Counted from the stretch's first letter, positions 25,512-35,436 are shown. The stretch: 64,000 bases of DNA from Micrococcaceae bacterium Sec5.7 (GCA_039636785.1 CP144169.1:62001-126000); one strand, 5' to 3'. Made by a program: numbers and translations. The notes: generated from the sequence alone by a model not told the origin.

Positions 25512-26801
25512 TCACCACAGCGACGGCAGGCTGCCGACGAGCCGTTCGTACATGGCCAGGGCGGAGCCGTCCGTCAGGGATGCCACCTGGTCCACCACCA
25601 CGCGGAGCCGTGCGCCGTCGTCGGCTGCGTCCCGCCAGTCAGCGGCGAACATCGGTTCCAGGTTCCGGTCCCCCGTGGCACTGAGCGCAGTGACCAAGGC
25701 GTGCAGGACTTCCCGCTGGCGTTCGTATATGGGCTGCCGGTGATCGGTGGTCATCACAAACGTGGTGGCCAGGCCTTTCATCACGGCGATTTCCATCACG
25801 GTTTCATCCGGGACCATCAGCTCGGCGTTGTAGCGCGTCAGGTTTTCCGGCCCGTAGACGGCTCGTGTGGTCTCCAGCGCGCTCTGGCAGAAGCGACCAA
25901 TGAACTGGCTGGTCATGTCCTTGAGCGCGGCCATGGACTTGCGGCTGCCGTCGGCCTCACGGACCCACACGTCTGTCGCCTCGAGCCGGGCCAGCGCTGC
26001 GTCAATTGCAGCCGGGTCATTGTGCGGCAGGTACCACTGCTTGGCATAGCCCACCACACGCGCACGGTGGTCCGGGTTGTCCATCCAGCGCAGCTGGAAG
26101 TGGCCGGCCACAATGGCGTCCTCAACATCGTGCACAGAGTAGGAGATATCATCCGCGAGGTCCATGACCTGCGCCTCCAGGCAGGACCGGCGCACCGGAG
26201 CATCTTCCCGGATCCAGTTGAAGATGGGCAGATCGTCTTCATAAGTGCCGAATTTGCTGGTGCGCTGCCCATGGATCACAGGTGCGTCCAGCGCCGACCA
26301 CGGGTACTTTGCCGCGGCGTCAAGGCTCGCGCGTGTCAGGTTCAGGCCCGCCGGCCGCCCTACGGAATCCAGCACCTTGGGCTCCAGCCGGGTCAGCAGC
26401 CGGAGGGTCTGGGCGTTGCCTTCGAAGCCGCCGATCCCGTGCGCCACCTCGTTCAGGGCCGATTCGCCGTTGTGGCCGAACGGCGGGTGTCCGAGGTCGT
26501 GGCTGAGGCATGCGGTGTCCACAACATCGGGATCGCAGCCGAGCGCGCGTCCAAGCTCGCGGCCCACCTGTGCCACCTCGAGGCTGTGCGTGAGCCGGGT
26601 CCGCACGAAGTCGTCGGTGTCCGGGGCAACCACCTGGGTTTTGGCGCCGAGCCGGCGCAGGGCCGAGGAATGCAGCACCCGGGCGCGGTCACGTTCGAAG
26701 TCGGAGCGGTAGTTGCTCTTGACCGGTTCCTCCACCCAGCGGGCAGAGTCACGGGCATCGTAACCGGGGAGCACCGGAGCGGCTGTCCTGGTCTCAGCCA
26801 C
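25512..26801 (-). CDS. dgt: Deoxyguanosinetriphosphate triphosphohydrolase-like protein
   Basis: HD-superfamily dNTP triphosphohydrolase, 429 residues. Metal ligands visible in RLTHSLEVAQ (H72) and CLSHDLGHPPFGHNGE (H101, D102), later LADDISYSVHDVEDA. The GTG at 26801 is chosen because the conserved region starts shortly after (AETRTAAPVLPGYDARDSARW); the longer frame lies inside dusB. It overlaps the dusB end by 8 bp, so it is translationally coupled. It belongs to the dusB-dgt-dnaG run. Confidence 0.92.
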   Translation of the reverse strand: MAETRTAAPVLPGYDARDSARWVEEPVKSNYRSDFERDRARVLHSSALRRLGAKTQVVAPDTDDFVRTRLTHSLEVAQVGRELGRALGCDPDVVDTACLSHDLGHPPFGHNGESALNEVAHGIGGFEGNAQTLRLLTRLEPKVLDSVGRPAGLNLTRASLDAAAKYPWSALDAPVIHGQRTSKFGTYEDDLPIFNWIREDAPVRRSCLEAQVMDLADDISYSVHDVEDAIVAGHFQLRWMDNPDHRARVVGYAKQWYLPHNDPAAIDAALARLEATDVWVREADGSRKSMAALKDMTSQFIGRFCQSALETTRAVYGPENLTRYNAELMVPDETVMEIAVMKGLATTFVMTTDHRQPIYERQREVLHALVTALSATGDRNLEPMFAADWRDAADDGARLRVVVDQVASLTDGSALAMYERLVGSLPSLW

Positions 26802-27972
26802 CTGAAACGTCCAGCTCTGCAGCCGAGATGTCGCGTGACTGGTCAGCGTCCATGGCGCGGTCCAGGAGCCAGTCCTTGGGGAGGGCAGGCTGCTTGGGTG
26901 AACCCGCACGGCCACGTGGACCCTCTGCGTCTACGCCCGGGTACGGCGACTCGAGATCCAGCTGGTCCAGGGTCTCGCGCAGCACCTCGAGCGTGGTCAC
27001 CATGGCGAGTCTGGTACGCAGTTCGCTGCCCACCACATAGCCCTTGAAGTACCAGGCCATGTGCTTGCGGATTTCCCGGAGGGCCTTGTTTTCATCGCCA
27101 AACGTCTCAATCATCAGCTGGGCGTGGCGGTAGACACCCTCAGCCACCTGGCGCAGGGCCGGCTTGTGCCGTACATCGCTTCCTTCGAAGGCTGCCATCA
27201 GATCGCCGAAGAGCCACGGACGCCCCTGGCACCCACGGCCCACCACCACGCCGTCCACACCGGTCTCGCGGACCATCCGGACGGCATCTTCGGCGGACCA
27301 GATGTCCCCGTTGCCCAGCACCGGAATATCCGGCAGGGCCTCACGGAGCCGGGCGATGGCGGACCAGTCCGCCTGGCCGGAATAGAACTGCGCCGCGGTA
27401 CGGCCGTGAAGCGCGACGGCGGCAACACCGGAATCGCGGGCGATACGGCCGGCGTCGAGGTACGTCAGGTGGTCCTCGTCGATGCCTTTGCGCATCTTGA
27501 TGGTCAGCGGCACGTTGCCCTTGGACGCTTCGCGGACGGCCGTCCGGACAATCGACGTGAACAGATCGATCTTCCAGGGCAGGGCTGCACCCCCGCCGCG
27601 GCGGGTCACTTTGGGGACCGGGCAGCCGAAGTTAAGGTCGATGTGGTCTGCTCGGTCCTCGTCCACCAGCATGCGGACGGCCTGGCCAACGGTGACCGGA
27701 TCCACGCCGTAGAGCTGGACAGAGCGGACTTTTTCGTCGTCGTCATGGGAAATGATGCGCAGCGATTCCGGAGTGCGTTCAACCAGGGCGCGGGACGTGA
27801 CCATCTCGGCCACATAGAGGCCGCCGCCGTATTCACGGCAAAGCCTGCGGAAGGCGGAGTTGGTGATGCCGGCCATGGGCGCCAGGACCACGGGGGTATC
27901 CACCGTGATGGGGCCCAGCTTCAGAGGGGGAAGCTCCAGCTTGGGGGCGGGCGGGGTTGCTACAACAGTCAC
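26794..27972 (-). CDS. dusB: tRNA-dihydrouridine synthase
   Basis: FMN enzyme reducing uridines in tRNA D-loops. 392 residues, TIM barrel: VVLAPMAGITNSAFRRLC at 28-45, catalytic C117 in LNFGCPVPKVTRRGGGAAL, IKMRKG, LHGRTAAQFYSGQADW, and VVGRGCQGRPWLF. The GTG start at 27972 is the first in-frame start. Family member DusB by overall pattern. First gene of the dusB-dgt-dnaG run. Confidence 0.93.
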   Translation of the reverse strand: MTVVATPPAPKLELPPLKLGPITVDTPVVLAPMAGITNSAFRRLCREYGGGLYVAEMVTSRALVERTPESLRIISHDDDEKVRSVQLYGVDPVTVGQAVRMLVDEDRADHIDLNFGCPVPKVTRRGGGAALPWKIDLFTSIVRTAVREASKGNVPLTIKMRKGIDEDHLTYLDAGRIARDSGVAAVALHGRTAAQFYSGQADWSAIARLREALPDIPVLGNGDIWSAEDAVRMVRETGVDGVVVGRGCQGRPWLFGDLMAAFEGSDVRHKPALRQVAEGVYRHAQLMIETFGDENKALREIRKHMAWYFKGYVVGSELRTRLAMVTTLEVLRETLDQLDLESPYPGVDAEGPRGRAGSPKQPALPKDWLLDRAMDADQSRDISAAELDVSGG

Positions 27973-28015
27973 CCGTCCATTGTCTCAAATCCGGGCAAAT
28001 CGGGCTGCCGGCCTG

Positions 28016-29443
28016 TCAGCCTCTGTCCGCCCGGCGTCCGCGCCCGGAGTCCGGTTCCGGCGTCCGCCCTTCCTGTGCCAGCTCTTTCCCGGAAGTCACG
28101 GCAACTGCCGCTGCGAGCGCACCGGTGTCGCCGACGTCGTCCGGGTCAACGGTGATCCGTTCCTGATCCGGGGCGCTGCCTGCAGCGACAGCTGCGGCCC
28201 GGATGCCCGTGGCTTTGACCACGAGGACCGCAATCAGGGTGGTGACCGGGATCGCGAGCACCAGGCCGACAGATCCGACGAGAGTCCTGACGACTTCCTC
28301 GGACAGCTCGGCGCTTGTGAGGGCATCTCCGAGCGGGCGGTCGTACAGCATCACGATGATCAGAATGGGCAGGGCGGCCCCCGCATAGGCAAAGGCAATG
28401 GTGTACACCGTGGAGGCAATGTGGTCACGGCCGATCCTCATCGCCGAAGCGAAAAGCCTGCGGGCGCTCGTGTTGGGTGCCAGCTCGTAGAGCTCCCACA
28501 CGGCGGAGGACTGCGTGATGGTGACGTCGTTGAGGACGCCCAGGCCGGAAATGATGAGGCCGCACAGGATGATGCCGGAGATCGAGATGTTGCCCGAAAT
28601 GTTCACCAGCGTGGAGGCCTCGTGGTTGCCTACCCCGGCCAGGTTCGCGGCATCAGTGGCCCACGCGGCCAGGAGCGAGGTGATGCCCAGTCCGAACATG
28701 GTTCCCAGCAAGGCGGTGGACGTCCGGGCCGAGAAACCATGGGCAAAGTACAGGACCCCGATCATGATCACCGTGGAACCCACCATTGCCAGCAGCAGCG
28801 GCGGTTTCCCTTCCACGAGACCCGGCAGCATGAAGCTCACCAGCACAAAGTACGCACCGATGAGGCCGATCAGAGCGCGGAATCCGCGCCAGCGGGCCAC
28901 CGCGATCACCACCACGGCGTACAGGATCGCCAGAAAAATAATGGGCAGGGTCCTGACGAAATCCACAAAGACGTAGGCCGGTGCGCCCTGCCCTGACGAA
29001 GCGCCCTGGACATTGGAGAGATTCAGGTACCGGATGTTGTCCCCCTGTTTGACGCCATGGGACTTGGTAATGTCCGGGTTGATGACCACCTTGACCGTGC
29101 TGCCGCCCTTATCCGGTTGGGTGAACGCGAAAGTGCAGTCCGAGCCCTTTGGCCTGTCCTGCCCGGTCTCGGCAGGGGCGGTGGCCGGCGTGCAGCTCTC
29201 CACCACCACGCTCTGGATCTTGCCGGTGTCGAAGGTGACGCCCGGCGCCGTCGAGTAGGGACTCGCAAGGGTCATGCCCTCTTTGCTGCCCGAGGGCCAC
29301 ATCATGGCCATGGCTGCGAGGGTAAGCAATGTCAGCGGGACCAGCACTGCCGCCAGGATCCAGTTGGCCCTTCGGCGGGCAGCAATCGCCTGTACCGTCG
29401 GCGCCGAATGCTCTGTATGACCGTGGGAGTGTCCGGAACCCAT
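28016..29443 (-). CDS. YibE/F-family multipass membrane protein
   Basis: A 475-residue membrane protein. The His-rich cytoplasmic start (GSGHSHGHTEHS) is followed by one helix, an extracytoplasmic beta domain (about 60-150) and seven or eight helices, including ILCGLIISGLGVLNDVTITQ. The latter is the conserved core of YibE/F proteins. The Gly/Arg-rich tail ends the protein. Biochemical role unknown; members are often linked with metal or membrane stress, which is inference here. Confidence 0.85.
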   Translation of the reverse strand: MGSGHSHGHTEHSAPTVQAIAARRRANWILAAVLVPLTLLTLAAMAMMWPSGSKEGMTLASPYSTAPGVTFDTGKIQSVVVESCTPATAPAETGQDRPKGSDCTFAFTQPDKGGSTVKVVINPDITKSHGVKQGDNIRYLNLSNVQGASSGQGAPAYVFVDFVRTLPIIFLAILYAVVVIAVARWRGFRALIGLIGAYFVLVSFMLPGLVEGKPPLLLAMVGSTVIMIGVLYFAHGFSARTSTALLGTMFGLGITSLLAAWATDAANLAGVGNHEASTLVNISGNISISGIILCGLIISGLGVLNDVTITQSSAVWELYELAPNTSARRLFASAMRIGRDHIASTVYTIAFAYAGAALPILIIVMLYDRPLGDALTSAELSEEVVRTLVGSVGLVLAIPVTTLIAVLVVKATGIRAAAVAAGSAPDQERITVDPDDVGDTGALAAAVAVTSGKELAQEGRTPEPDSGRGRRADRG

Positions 29444-29529
29444 CAGTTGTTTGACCTCATGCCTTGAACTCTACGTCCGGCACCATAGGGTTGATGAATG
29501 GACCATCAGTGAGTCTGGAGGATGCACGC

Positions 29530-30306
29530 GTGACCAACCGCAGAACAGGCGAAGGCAAAGGTGTTGCGCCCGGGGCGGCCGGTGCCGTTGACTCCGGGCC
29601 GGACGTCGCCCACAACCCCGTGCTGACGGTGCGGCAAGCCTCTGGTCCCACTCTGGGCGTGGCCCTGGTGCTGCACGGCGGCCAGTCCCACAGCTTCGAG
29701 CCCGTGCAGGCCCAGCACCTCAGTCCAGCCAGAATGGTCCCGTTCGCAAGGCATCTGCACCGGGCCGGCAAGACCCACGGGCTTGCTGTGTGGTCCCTGC
29801 GCAACCGGGTGCGCGGCTGGAACGGTGAGGACATGTCGCCGCTCCAGGATGCGCGCTGGGCCCTGGAACAGGTCCACCGGGAGCACCCGGGTGTTCCGGT
29901 TTATCTGCTGGGCCATTCCATGGGAGGCCTGACCGCCGTCTGCGCGGCCGACGACCCCCTGGTGGACGCCGTGGTGGCCCTGGCTCCGTGGCTCAGCGGC
30001 GAAACACCCGCCGCACGGGTGGCCGGCCGGAAAGTCCTGCTGGTGCATGGCGCAAACGACCGCTGGACCAGCCCGGCGGAGTCATTGAACTTCGCCCGGC
30101 GTGCTGCCGCGGAGGCCAAATCGCTGCAATACGTTTCGCTACGAGGTGCAGGGCACTTTATGTTCCGGCGGGTCCGCCTCTGGCACACACTGGCTACGGG
30201 TTTCCTGATGCAGGCCTTCGCTGAGAGGACCGGCGCTGAGCTGCGCCAGGATCCGGGGCTTAGCCGCCTCCTCCCCGCATCAGCCCTCATCCCGTTGGTT
30301 CTGTGA
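29530..30306 (+). CDS. Alpha/beta hydrolase
   Basis: A 258-residue serine hydrolase. Oxyanion region VALVLHGGQSHS, nucleophile elbow GHSMGG (S130), acid in VHGANDRWTSP and catalytic His in RGAGHFMF. The GTG at 29530 has GGAGG 8 nt upstream; earlier in-frame starts (29464, 29494) lack one. No signal peptide. Substrate unknown. Divergent from the YibE/F gene. Confidence 0.85.
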   Translation: MTNRRTGEGKGVAPGAAGAVDSGPDVAHNPVLTVRQASGPTLGVALVLHGGQSHSFEPVQAQHLSPARMVPFARHLHRAGKTHGLAVWSLRNRVRGWNGEDMSPLQDARWALEQVHREHPGVPVYLLGHSMGGLTAVCAADDPLVDAVVALAPWLSGETPAARVAGRKVLLVHGANDRWTSPAESLNFARRAAAEAKSLQYVSLRGAGHFMFRRVRLWHTLATGFLMQAFAERTGAELRQDPGLSRLLPASALIPLVL

Positions 30307-30554
30307 GCCCGTCTCCGCGGCCTGAGTTCCTGCCCGGCCTGTCCTGGACTGCCCTGGCTGGCAAGACCGGAAAGCCGCTCTCCGAAAAAGGCGCGGCCGG
30401 ACGCCCCCCGTTACCGGGAGTATGTTGAGTCGACCAGATCAACGCCAGCGGCTGGACGCCGACGACGCTGCCAAAGGCCGCCGTCGGAGTCCCAAGCCTG
30501 CGGATCCACCCAGCTGGCACCGCGGCCGGATGATCTCCGGGATTTTCGGTTTAG

Positions 30555-30572
30555 CGCGGGGCCGGCCCCGCG
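30555..30572. terminator. 18-bp GC palindrome between converging genes
   Basis: CGCGGGGCCGGCCCCGCG is a perfect palindrome a few bases past the stop of the membrane-protein gene at 30577 and 250 bp past the hydrolase stop. It could form a hairpin ending transcription, although no T-run follows. Confidence 0.4.
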
Positions 30573-30576
30573 TGCC

Positions 30577-31695
30577 TCAATGATGGGAGACCTCCACCGA
30601 CTCGTCCAAGGAGCTTCCCGGGTTGTCGAACCAGGCTGGGCCGGTTCCGGCGAGACCTATGACGCTGACGGCGATCACCGCAACCACCGAGAGTGAGCGG
30701 ATGTGGGCTGACGCCGGTGGGCGTCCGGGGAGCCGGCCACTGCGGCGGAGTACGATGACGGCGACCAGCAGCGTGCCCAGCTCAAGGGCGCCGGCAGCAC
30801 AATCCGGCACACCGACCGTTTCGGGTACGCCGGCGGCGGGCCCGAAAGGCAGTCCGACGGTGCGGGAGTACAACCACAGCGCTAGCGGAACGATCGAGAC
30901 TGCAGCGATGGCCAGCAGCAGGCCGGGTCGGGGCCGAATGAGCAACAAGAGGCCAAGGGCAAGCTGTGCTGCGGCGAGAACAAGGAAGAAGGCACCGGCC
31001 GCGCCCCACTCGCTCAGATGCTCGGGTACGACGGCCGCGTGGACGGCAGCGCTGCCGAACAGCGCGGCAGCCAGAAACAGCCGTCCGTGGCCAATTCGGC
31101 CGCTGCGAGCCGTTCGCCGTCGTGCCTGGCTGACGTCCAGCCGGCCGCCGCGGATCGCCACCATCCACCCGGTCACCACGAGGTTGGTGACGAGAACCAG
31201 CGCGCTGCCATAGCCCACCGAAGCAAGCTGCAGCCCGAGGGATGCCTCACCCAGGGCCGGCAGAACGGTTGCCGAACCGCCGTGGTGCATCGAGTCCATC
31301 AGCTGAAGCTGCAGCTGGTAGTCCCATGCGGAGCTGGCCGCAACCTCTGCGATGCCGACCAGCGTGCCCGCCGCAACGATCAGCAGCCCCGTCGCCACGA
31401 CGGTCCGCGCTCTGGAGAGCACGGGCCCGAACCAGCGCAGCGCCAGCGTGAGCGCCGCGAGTACAGCCAAAACGAACACCGGGAGGGCGGCGGTGGACTC
31501 GCGCAGCCAGCCCGCGAATGGCTCCTGTGTGCGTTCAATGGCCCCGACGGCACCCCGCAGCGACATCATCCAGAAGCCGTCAGCGTAGGCCATCACGGCC
31601 GCCAGCGATACAACAGTCAACCATGGGACGGCCGGGCCGCCCCGGATCGCGCCGCGATTGTTGATTGAGTTGCGGAGCCTGGTCTTCTCGATCAT
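30577..31695 (-). CDS. Multipass membrane protein behind the multicopper oxidase
   Basis: A 372-residue protein with about eight or nine hydrophobic helices and no family recognised. His-containing stretches (MDSMHHGG near 135, HAAVVPEHLSEWG near 230) lie at helix borders and could bind metal or haem, but this is inference. It starts about 95 bp downstream of the multicopper oxidase on the same strand, so it may serve in the same copper or redox function. Confidence 0.65.
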   Translation of the reverse strand: MIEKTRLRNSINNRGAIRGGPAVPWLTVVSLAAVMAYADGFWMMSLRGAVGAIERTQEPFAGWLRESTAALPVFVLAVLAALTLALRWFGPVLSRARTVVATGLLIVAAGTLVGIAEVAASSAWDYQLQLQLMDSMHHGGSATVLPALGEASLGLQLASVGYGSALVLVTNLVVTGWMVAIRGGRLDVSQARRRTARSGRIGHGRLFLAAALFGSAAVHAAVVPEHLSEWGAAGAFFLVLAAAQLALGLLLLIRPRPGLLLAIAAVSIVPLALWLYSRTVGLPFGPAAGVPETVGVPDCAAGALELGTLLVAVIVLRRSGRLPGRPPASAHIRSLSVVAVIAVSVIGLAGTGPAWFDNPGSSLDESVEVSHH

Positions 31696-31789
31696 CTCCC
31701 GCTACCTCTCATATCCTTTGTCGGAGCCGGGGCCTGCCTGGTGTGGCAAACCCCGGCCGGTTTGGTTCACAGGTGGAGGCGGACGGCCG

Positions 31790-33979
31790 TCACGGTGTGA
31801 TCTCCCAGCCGAACATCATGGCGTGGTCCTCGTGGGCCAGGTTGTGGCAGTGCGCCACATACGGCCCGACGAAGTCCCGGAAGCCGCGGTAGACGATCAC
31901 CGACTCACCCGGGTCGAGCGCCACCAGATCCTCCCGCGAGACGTCGTCCGGATGCGAGCGATCCCCCCCGCCGGTCACGTCCTTGTTGTTCCGCATGACG
32001 GTGCGGTGCTCCTCCATGTGCAGGTGGAACGGATGGACCCAGCCGCCGCCGCCGTTGCGGATCTCCCAGAGGTTGAAACTGCCCTTCTTTTGCTGGGCCA
32101 GCGGCGTGCGGCCTGCCTTGTTCTTCAGGCTCGTCGCCACTGTGTAGGGTTCAAAGGGCTGGCCGTTGATGAGCCACTCGATCTCGCCGCCCAGGCTGCC
32201 GCGCTCCACCTCGAATATCAGGCGGTTGTCCAGCAGGTTCTTCCAGTTGCCGGGCAGCGTTGGAAGCGGACGCATGGCCGTCGGGATCCGGCTGTCGTCC
32301 GGCGCGTCGTCGCCGATCACGATCTTGAGCACCGGCACCTTGTAGGCCGGATCCGGGAGGAAGCGCGAGGAGTTGGACCACATCCGCCCGTTGGGCATCT
32401 TCATGACGTTGGTGAGGTAGATGACATCGCCCTTGGTGGTGGGCGTGCCGTCCTGGTACCGCGTGAAATCGACGATGACTTCGCGCCTCTTGGCCGGCCA
32501 GAGTTCGAACGAGTCCCGCTTGATCGGGAACGGCAGGAGCCCGCCGTCCGAGGCGATCTGGGTGAACCGCATGCACTGCTGGGCGTCGGGGATGCGGTAC
32601 TGGCCCTCGAGCTCGTCACCTATGTAGCCGAGCGACGCCGCCGACTTCGGGCCCTGCGTCGAGCTCATCAGTTTGAACTCGTAGATCCTCGAGACCGACG
32701 CGTCCAGGAACCGGAAGCGGTACTTGCGCCGCTTCACCTCCAACACCGGGTTCGCCGTGCCGTTGACGGTGAAGATGTCGCCCACGAAGCCGTGGTTGGG
32801 GAAGTGCCTGTAGAACGTCTTGCCCCACCACTTGGGGTGCTTGGCAGGGTTGTTGGCGGCCGGGAATTCACCCAGCCCGTCGTGGACGTCCTGGTGCACG
32901 GTCACTCCGTCGTCCAGGCGTGTGTCGTAGAACGCCAGCGGGACGTCGTACTCGACGTCGAAGGACCCGTCCGAGTTGTCTTTGCGGACTCCGGGAAGCC
33001 GGTAGCCCCGGCGCTCGTCTCCCATGTCCAGACCGTTTTTCGGGTCGTAGATGGGGTACAGGCCCACCAGGCCCTTGTAGACGTTGGAGCCGGTGTGGTC
33101 CATCCGGTGGTCGTGGAACCAGAAGAAGCTCTGCTTCTCGCGGTCGTCGCCCCCGGCCGGCCAGTTCAGGTACAGGTTGTCGACGAACATTTGCGGCAGG
33201 TAACCCATGCGCTTGGGACCGTACATCATCGAATAGTGCGGGTTGCCGTCGCTCTCCGGTGCGGTGTGCCCGTTGTGCAGGTGAATCAGTGAGGACCAGT
33301 CCGGGGATCCGAAGTCCTGGCGGTCGAGATTGAGCGGGTTTTCGTCCAGATGGTTCGCGAAGCGGACGAGCACTGGTTTGCCGTACTCGGCATTGATCAT
33401 TGGCCCGGGGAAGGTGCCGTTGAAGCCGTAAATGGTGCTGAGGGGCAAAGTCCGCGCCGTGCCCGCGGCGATCGTTTTGCCGTTCGCATCAAACGAGACC
33501 GTCGGATGCCCTAATGTGTTGATGGGCATCACTTTCGACGTGGTGAACGCATGCCCCCGCAGCAGCAAGTCGATCTTGTAGACGATCGGGTCCGGACCCC
33601 CGGGCACAGGACACCATATCTGATGCCGCTCGTTGAGCAGCGAGTTCTGCTGGTCGTAGCCCGGACCGGGCGGCTTCGCCCACGCGCTGAACTCCGACTT
33701 CGGCACCGGGGCCAGCGCCTTGGGGATCGGAAGCCGGTCCCGGAACGGCGTCATGATCAACGGGCTCGTCGGGAACGCCTCCTTGTAAAACAACAGATCA
33801 CCAAGCGCTGTCGACGAAGCGGCGAACGCGCCGTCGAACGAGAGCAGGCCCCTCTGGGCGAGCAGCGGGCCGGCCCACCCCTGCGCGGCCACCAGTGCGG
33901 CTCCGGCTCCCCCGGCTGCCCCCAACCGCAAGAGCGTGCGGCGGGATATTCCGCCTGTGTTTGCAGATTCCTCGGACAT
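31790..33979 (-). CDS. Tat-exported multicopper oxidase (phenoxazinone synthase/CotA-like)
   Basis: A 728-residue copper oxidase exported folded. Twin-arginine signal ISRRTLLRLGAAGGAGAALV at about 10-30. The four copper motifs are present: HLHNGHTAPESDGNPH, FWFHDHRMDHTG, HPFHLHMEEH and HCHNLAHEDHAMMF. The last supplies type-1 copper Cys, His and an axial Met. Length and the PVPGGPDPIVYKIDLLLRGH start fit phenoxazinone synthase or bilirubin-oxidase-like enzymes rather than small laccases. The ATG at 33979 has AAGGAGG 9 nt upstream. Confidence 0.9.
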   Translation of the reverse strand: MSEESANTGGISRRTLLRLGAAGGAGAALVAAQGWAGPLLAQRGLLSFDGAFAASSTALGDLLFYKEAFPTSPLIMTPFRDRLPIPKALAPVPKSEFSAWAKPPGPGYDQQNSLLNERHQIWCPVPGGPDPIVYKIDLLLRGHAFTTSKVMPINTLGHPTVSFDANGKTIAAGTARTLPLSTIYGFNGTFPGPMINAEYGKPVLVRFANHLDENPLNLDRQDFGSPDWSSLIHLHNGHTAPESDGNPHYSMMYGPKRMGYLPQMFVDNLYLNWPAGGDDREKQSFFWFHDHRMDHTGSNVYKGLVGLYPIYDPKNGLDMGDERRGYRLPGVRKDNSDGSFDVEYDVPLAFYDTRLDDGVTVHQDVHDGLGEFPAANNPAKHPKWWGKTFYRHFPNHGFVGDIFTVNGTANPVLEVKRRKYRFRFLDASVSRIYEFKLMSSTQGPKSAASLGYIGDELEGQYRIPDAQQCMRFTQIASDGGLLPFPIKRDSFELWPAKRREVIVDFTRYQDGTPTTKGDVIYLTNVMKMPNGRMWSNSSRFLPDPAYKVPVLKIVIGDDAPDDSRIPTAMRPLPTLPGNWKNLLDNRLIFEVERGSLGGEIEWLINGQPFEPYTVATSLKNKAGRTPLAQQKKGSFNLWEIRNGGGGWVHPFHLHMEEHRTVMRNNKDVTGGGDRSHPDDVSREDLVALDPGESVIVYRGFRDFVGPYVAHCHNLAHEDHAMMFGWEITP

Positions 33980-34027
33980 CAGTCTGCGCCTCCTTCGCGT
34001 TGGGACGAAAGGCAGCCCTGCGGCCAC

Positions 34028-34411
34028 CGGTCATCATCCCGTGTACGTCGTTCCCCAGATTGACGTTTGATCACGGGGGGCTCCTGGCCGTGTGGGGTCA
34101 GCTTCGCTATGGGATTCCCCCCGCGCGACCACTGTGGGCTGCGGACCTTGTGAAAACACTGGTGGTTGGGTCCCCCCGCAGAAGTCCAGTGAGTATGTAG
34201 GTTTCGCGTACGAGAACGGACGCAGGAGGAAATTCACGAGGGGTCACCCAAACGACCTGATGCCGGCGGCTGAACTTCCCGGGCGTGGTCACGCGCACCA
34301 CCAGGGCTGGCACCCTCTACGAGGCAAAAACAGGGACCCCAACTGAGTAGCAGCAGACGTTGATATGACGCCGCAAAACGACGTGTGCTGCTACCCACTC
34401 GGGTAAAGGGG
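34028..34411. other. Intergenic region upstream of the multicopper oxidase
   Basis: About 380 bases without a convincing gene. It should hold the oxidase promoter; its last part contains an imperfect 14-bp inverted repeat. No recognisable riboswitch or metal-regulator site was found. Confidence 0.4.
34347..34394. repeat. Inverted repeat / hairpin 3' of the GNAT gene
   Basis: Arms GTAGCAGCAGACGT (34347-34360) and ACGTGTGCTGCTAC (34381-34394) pair at 13 of 14 positions around a 20-base loop. It is 17 bp past the GNAT stop and could be a terminator or a dispersed palindromic repeat. Confidence 0.6.
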
Positions 34412-35434
34412 TCAGTCGGAGACGATCAGCGTCTCCGGGCCTGTTTTCCGGGCCTTGCCGTTTTCCAGCAGAGGTCCGACGACGGAGCGCAGCGCTGACA
34501 TCGAATCGTCCAGTTCCAGCATCACCGGGTGCTGATACGCGATCAGCGCCAGCAGGTCACGCACCGCTTCCGCGGCATCAGCAGGGTCCAGAGCAGGCTC
34601 GTGGCCAAGAAACACGTCAGTGGCGTCCGTGGCCTCGGCCTGACCAGAAGCTCCCTGTGCCGGATGCGCATAGCTCACCGCGAAGGCACGGATGCGGCCC
34701 TTTTTGCTGGGAGCCACACTCGTTCCAAATGCTGACTCCGGCTCGGCACGCAGCACAATCGCACCGTGCGCGCCCGTGAGCTCGTCCAGGAACTGCTTCT
34801 GCACTTGCCGCACGGACAGGACCCCCGGGGAGTCCCACTCGTGGATCGCACTGTAATAGCGCCCCACCACATCCGTGAGTTCAACCGAACCGGTGGCAAG
34901 GTCCATCACCACATCTGAACCTGCGTCCTCATCGTTCGCCGGCCGTCCGCCGTCGTTGTTTGACGGGAAGACCGGGAGACTCAGCGCTCCCGGATCAACC
35001 ACGATCAGCCGGGAACCCTGGATGGGCTTCAGGCCAAAGGCTTCCGCGAATGCAGCACCCGGGCTACCGGCCTGAACTTTCGCCCGCAGCCTGCCGGCTC
35101 CCGACGGCGACTGTTCCGCTTCGCGGCGAAGCATGGTCAGGAGCGTGGCGCCGACGCCGGAGCGGCGGTGGTCCCGGTCCACTTCGACATAAGCCCAGAG
35201 GCGTTCCGGATGCAGGGATGCCTCGTACACCACACCGGCAGCAACCGGAATGCCGATCCCGCCCACCACGTCCTCGGCGACGATGCAGCGGCGCCAGGGC
35301 GTTCCGTTTTCGCCGGAAGCCGACAGTGCCAGAGCGCTGCGGAACTGACCGGCCTGGAGCGTTTCCGGGTCTCCCCAGATTTCCAGCAGCGCGAGGTCGT
35401 CTCCCTCACGCCATTCACGGTACTCGATCGCCAT
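34412..35434 (-). CDS. GNAT-family N-acetyltransferase
   Basis: A 340-residue protein. The N-terminal GNAT domain has the acetyl-CoA loop VDRDHRRSGVGATLL (near 84-98). The second half is a weaker GNAT-like fold without an obvious motif A, a double-domain layout common in actinobacteria. It starts 2 bp after the glyS stop, so translation is coupled. Substrate unknown. Confidence 0.8.
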   Translation of the reverse strand: MAIEYREWREGDDLALLEIWGDPETLQAGQFRSALALSASGENGTPWRRCIVAEDVVGGIGIPVAAGVVYEASLHPERLWAYVEVDRDHRRSGVGATLLTMLRREAEQSPSGAGRLRAKVQAGSPGAAFAEAFGLKPIQGSRLIVVDPGALSLPVFPSNNDGGRPANDEDAGSDVVMDLATGSVELTDVVGRYYSAIHEWDSPGVLSVRQVQKQFLDELTGAHGAIVLRAEPESAFGTSVAPSKKGRIRAFAVSYAHPAQGASGQAEATDATDVFLGHEPALDPADAAEAVRDLLALIAYQHPVMLELDDSMSALRSVVGPLLENGKARKTGPETLIVSD

Positions 35435-35436
35435 GC

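Noticed and set aside
30422..30585. Possible 53-residue plus-strand ORF starting MLSRPDQRQRLDAD
   Set aside because: Arg/Pro-rich, no family, no proper Shine-Dalgarno and it runs over the palindrome and the converging gene end.
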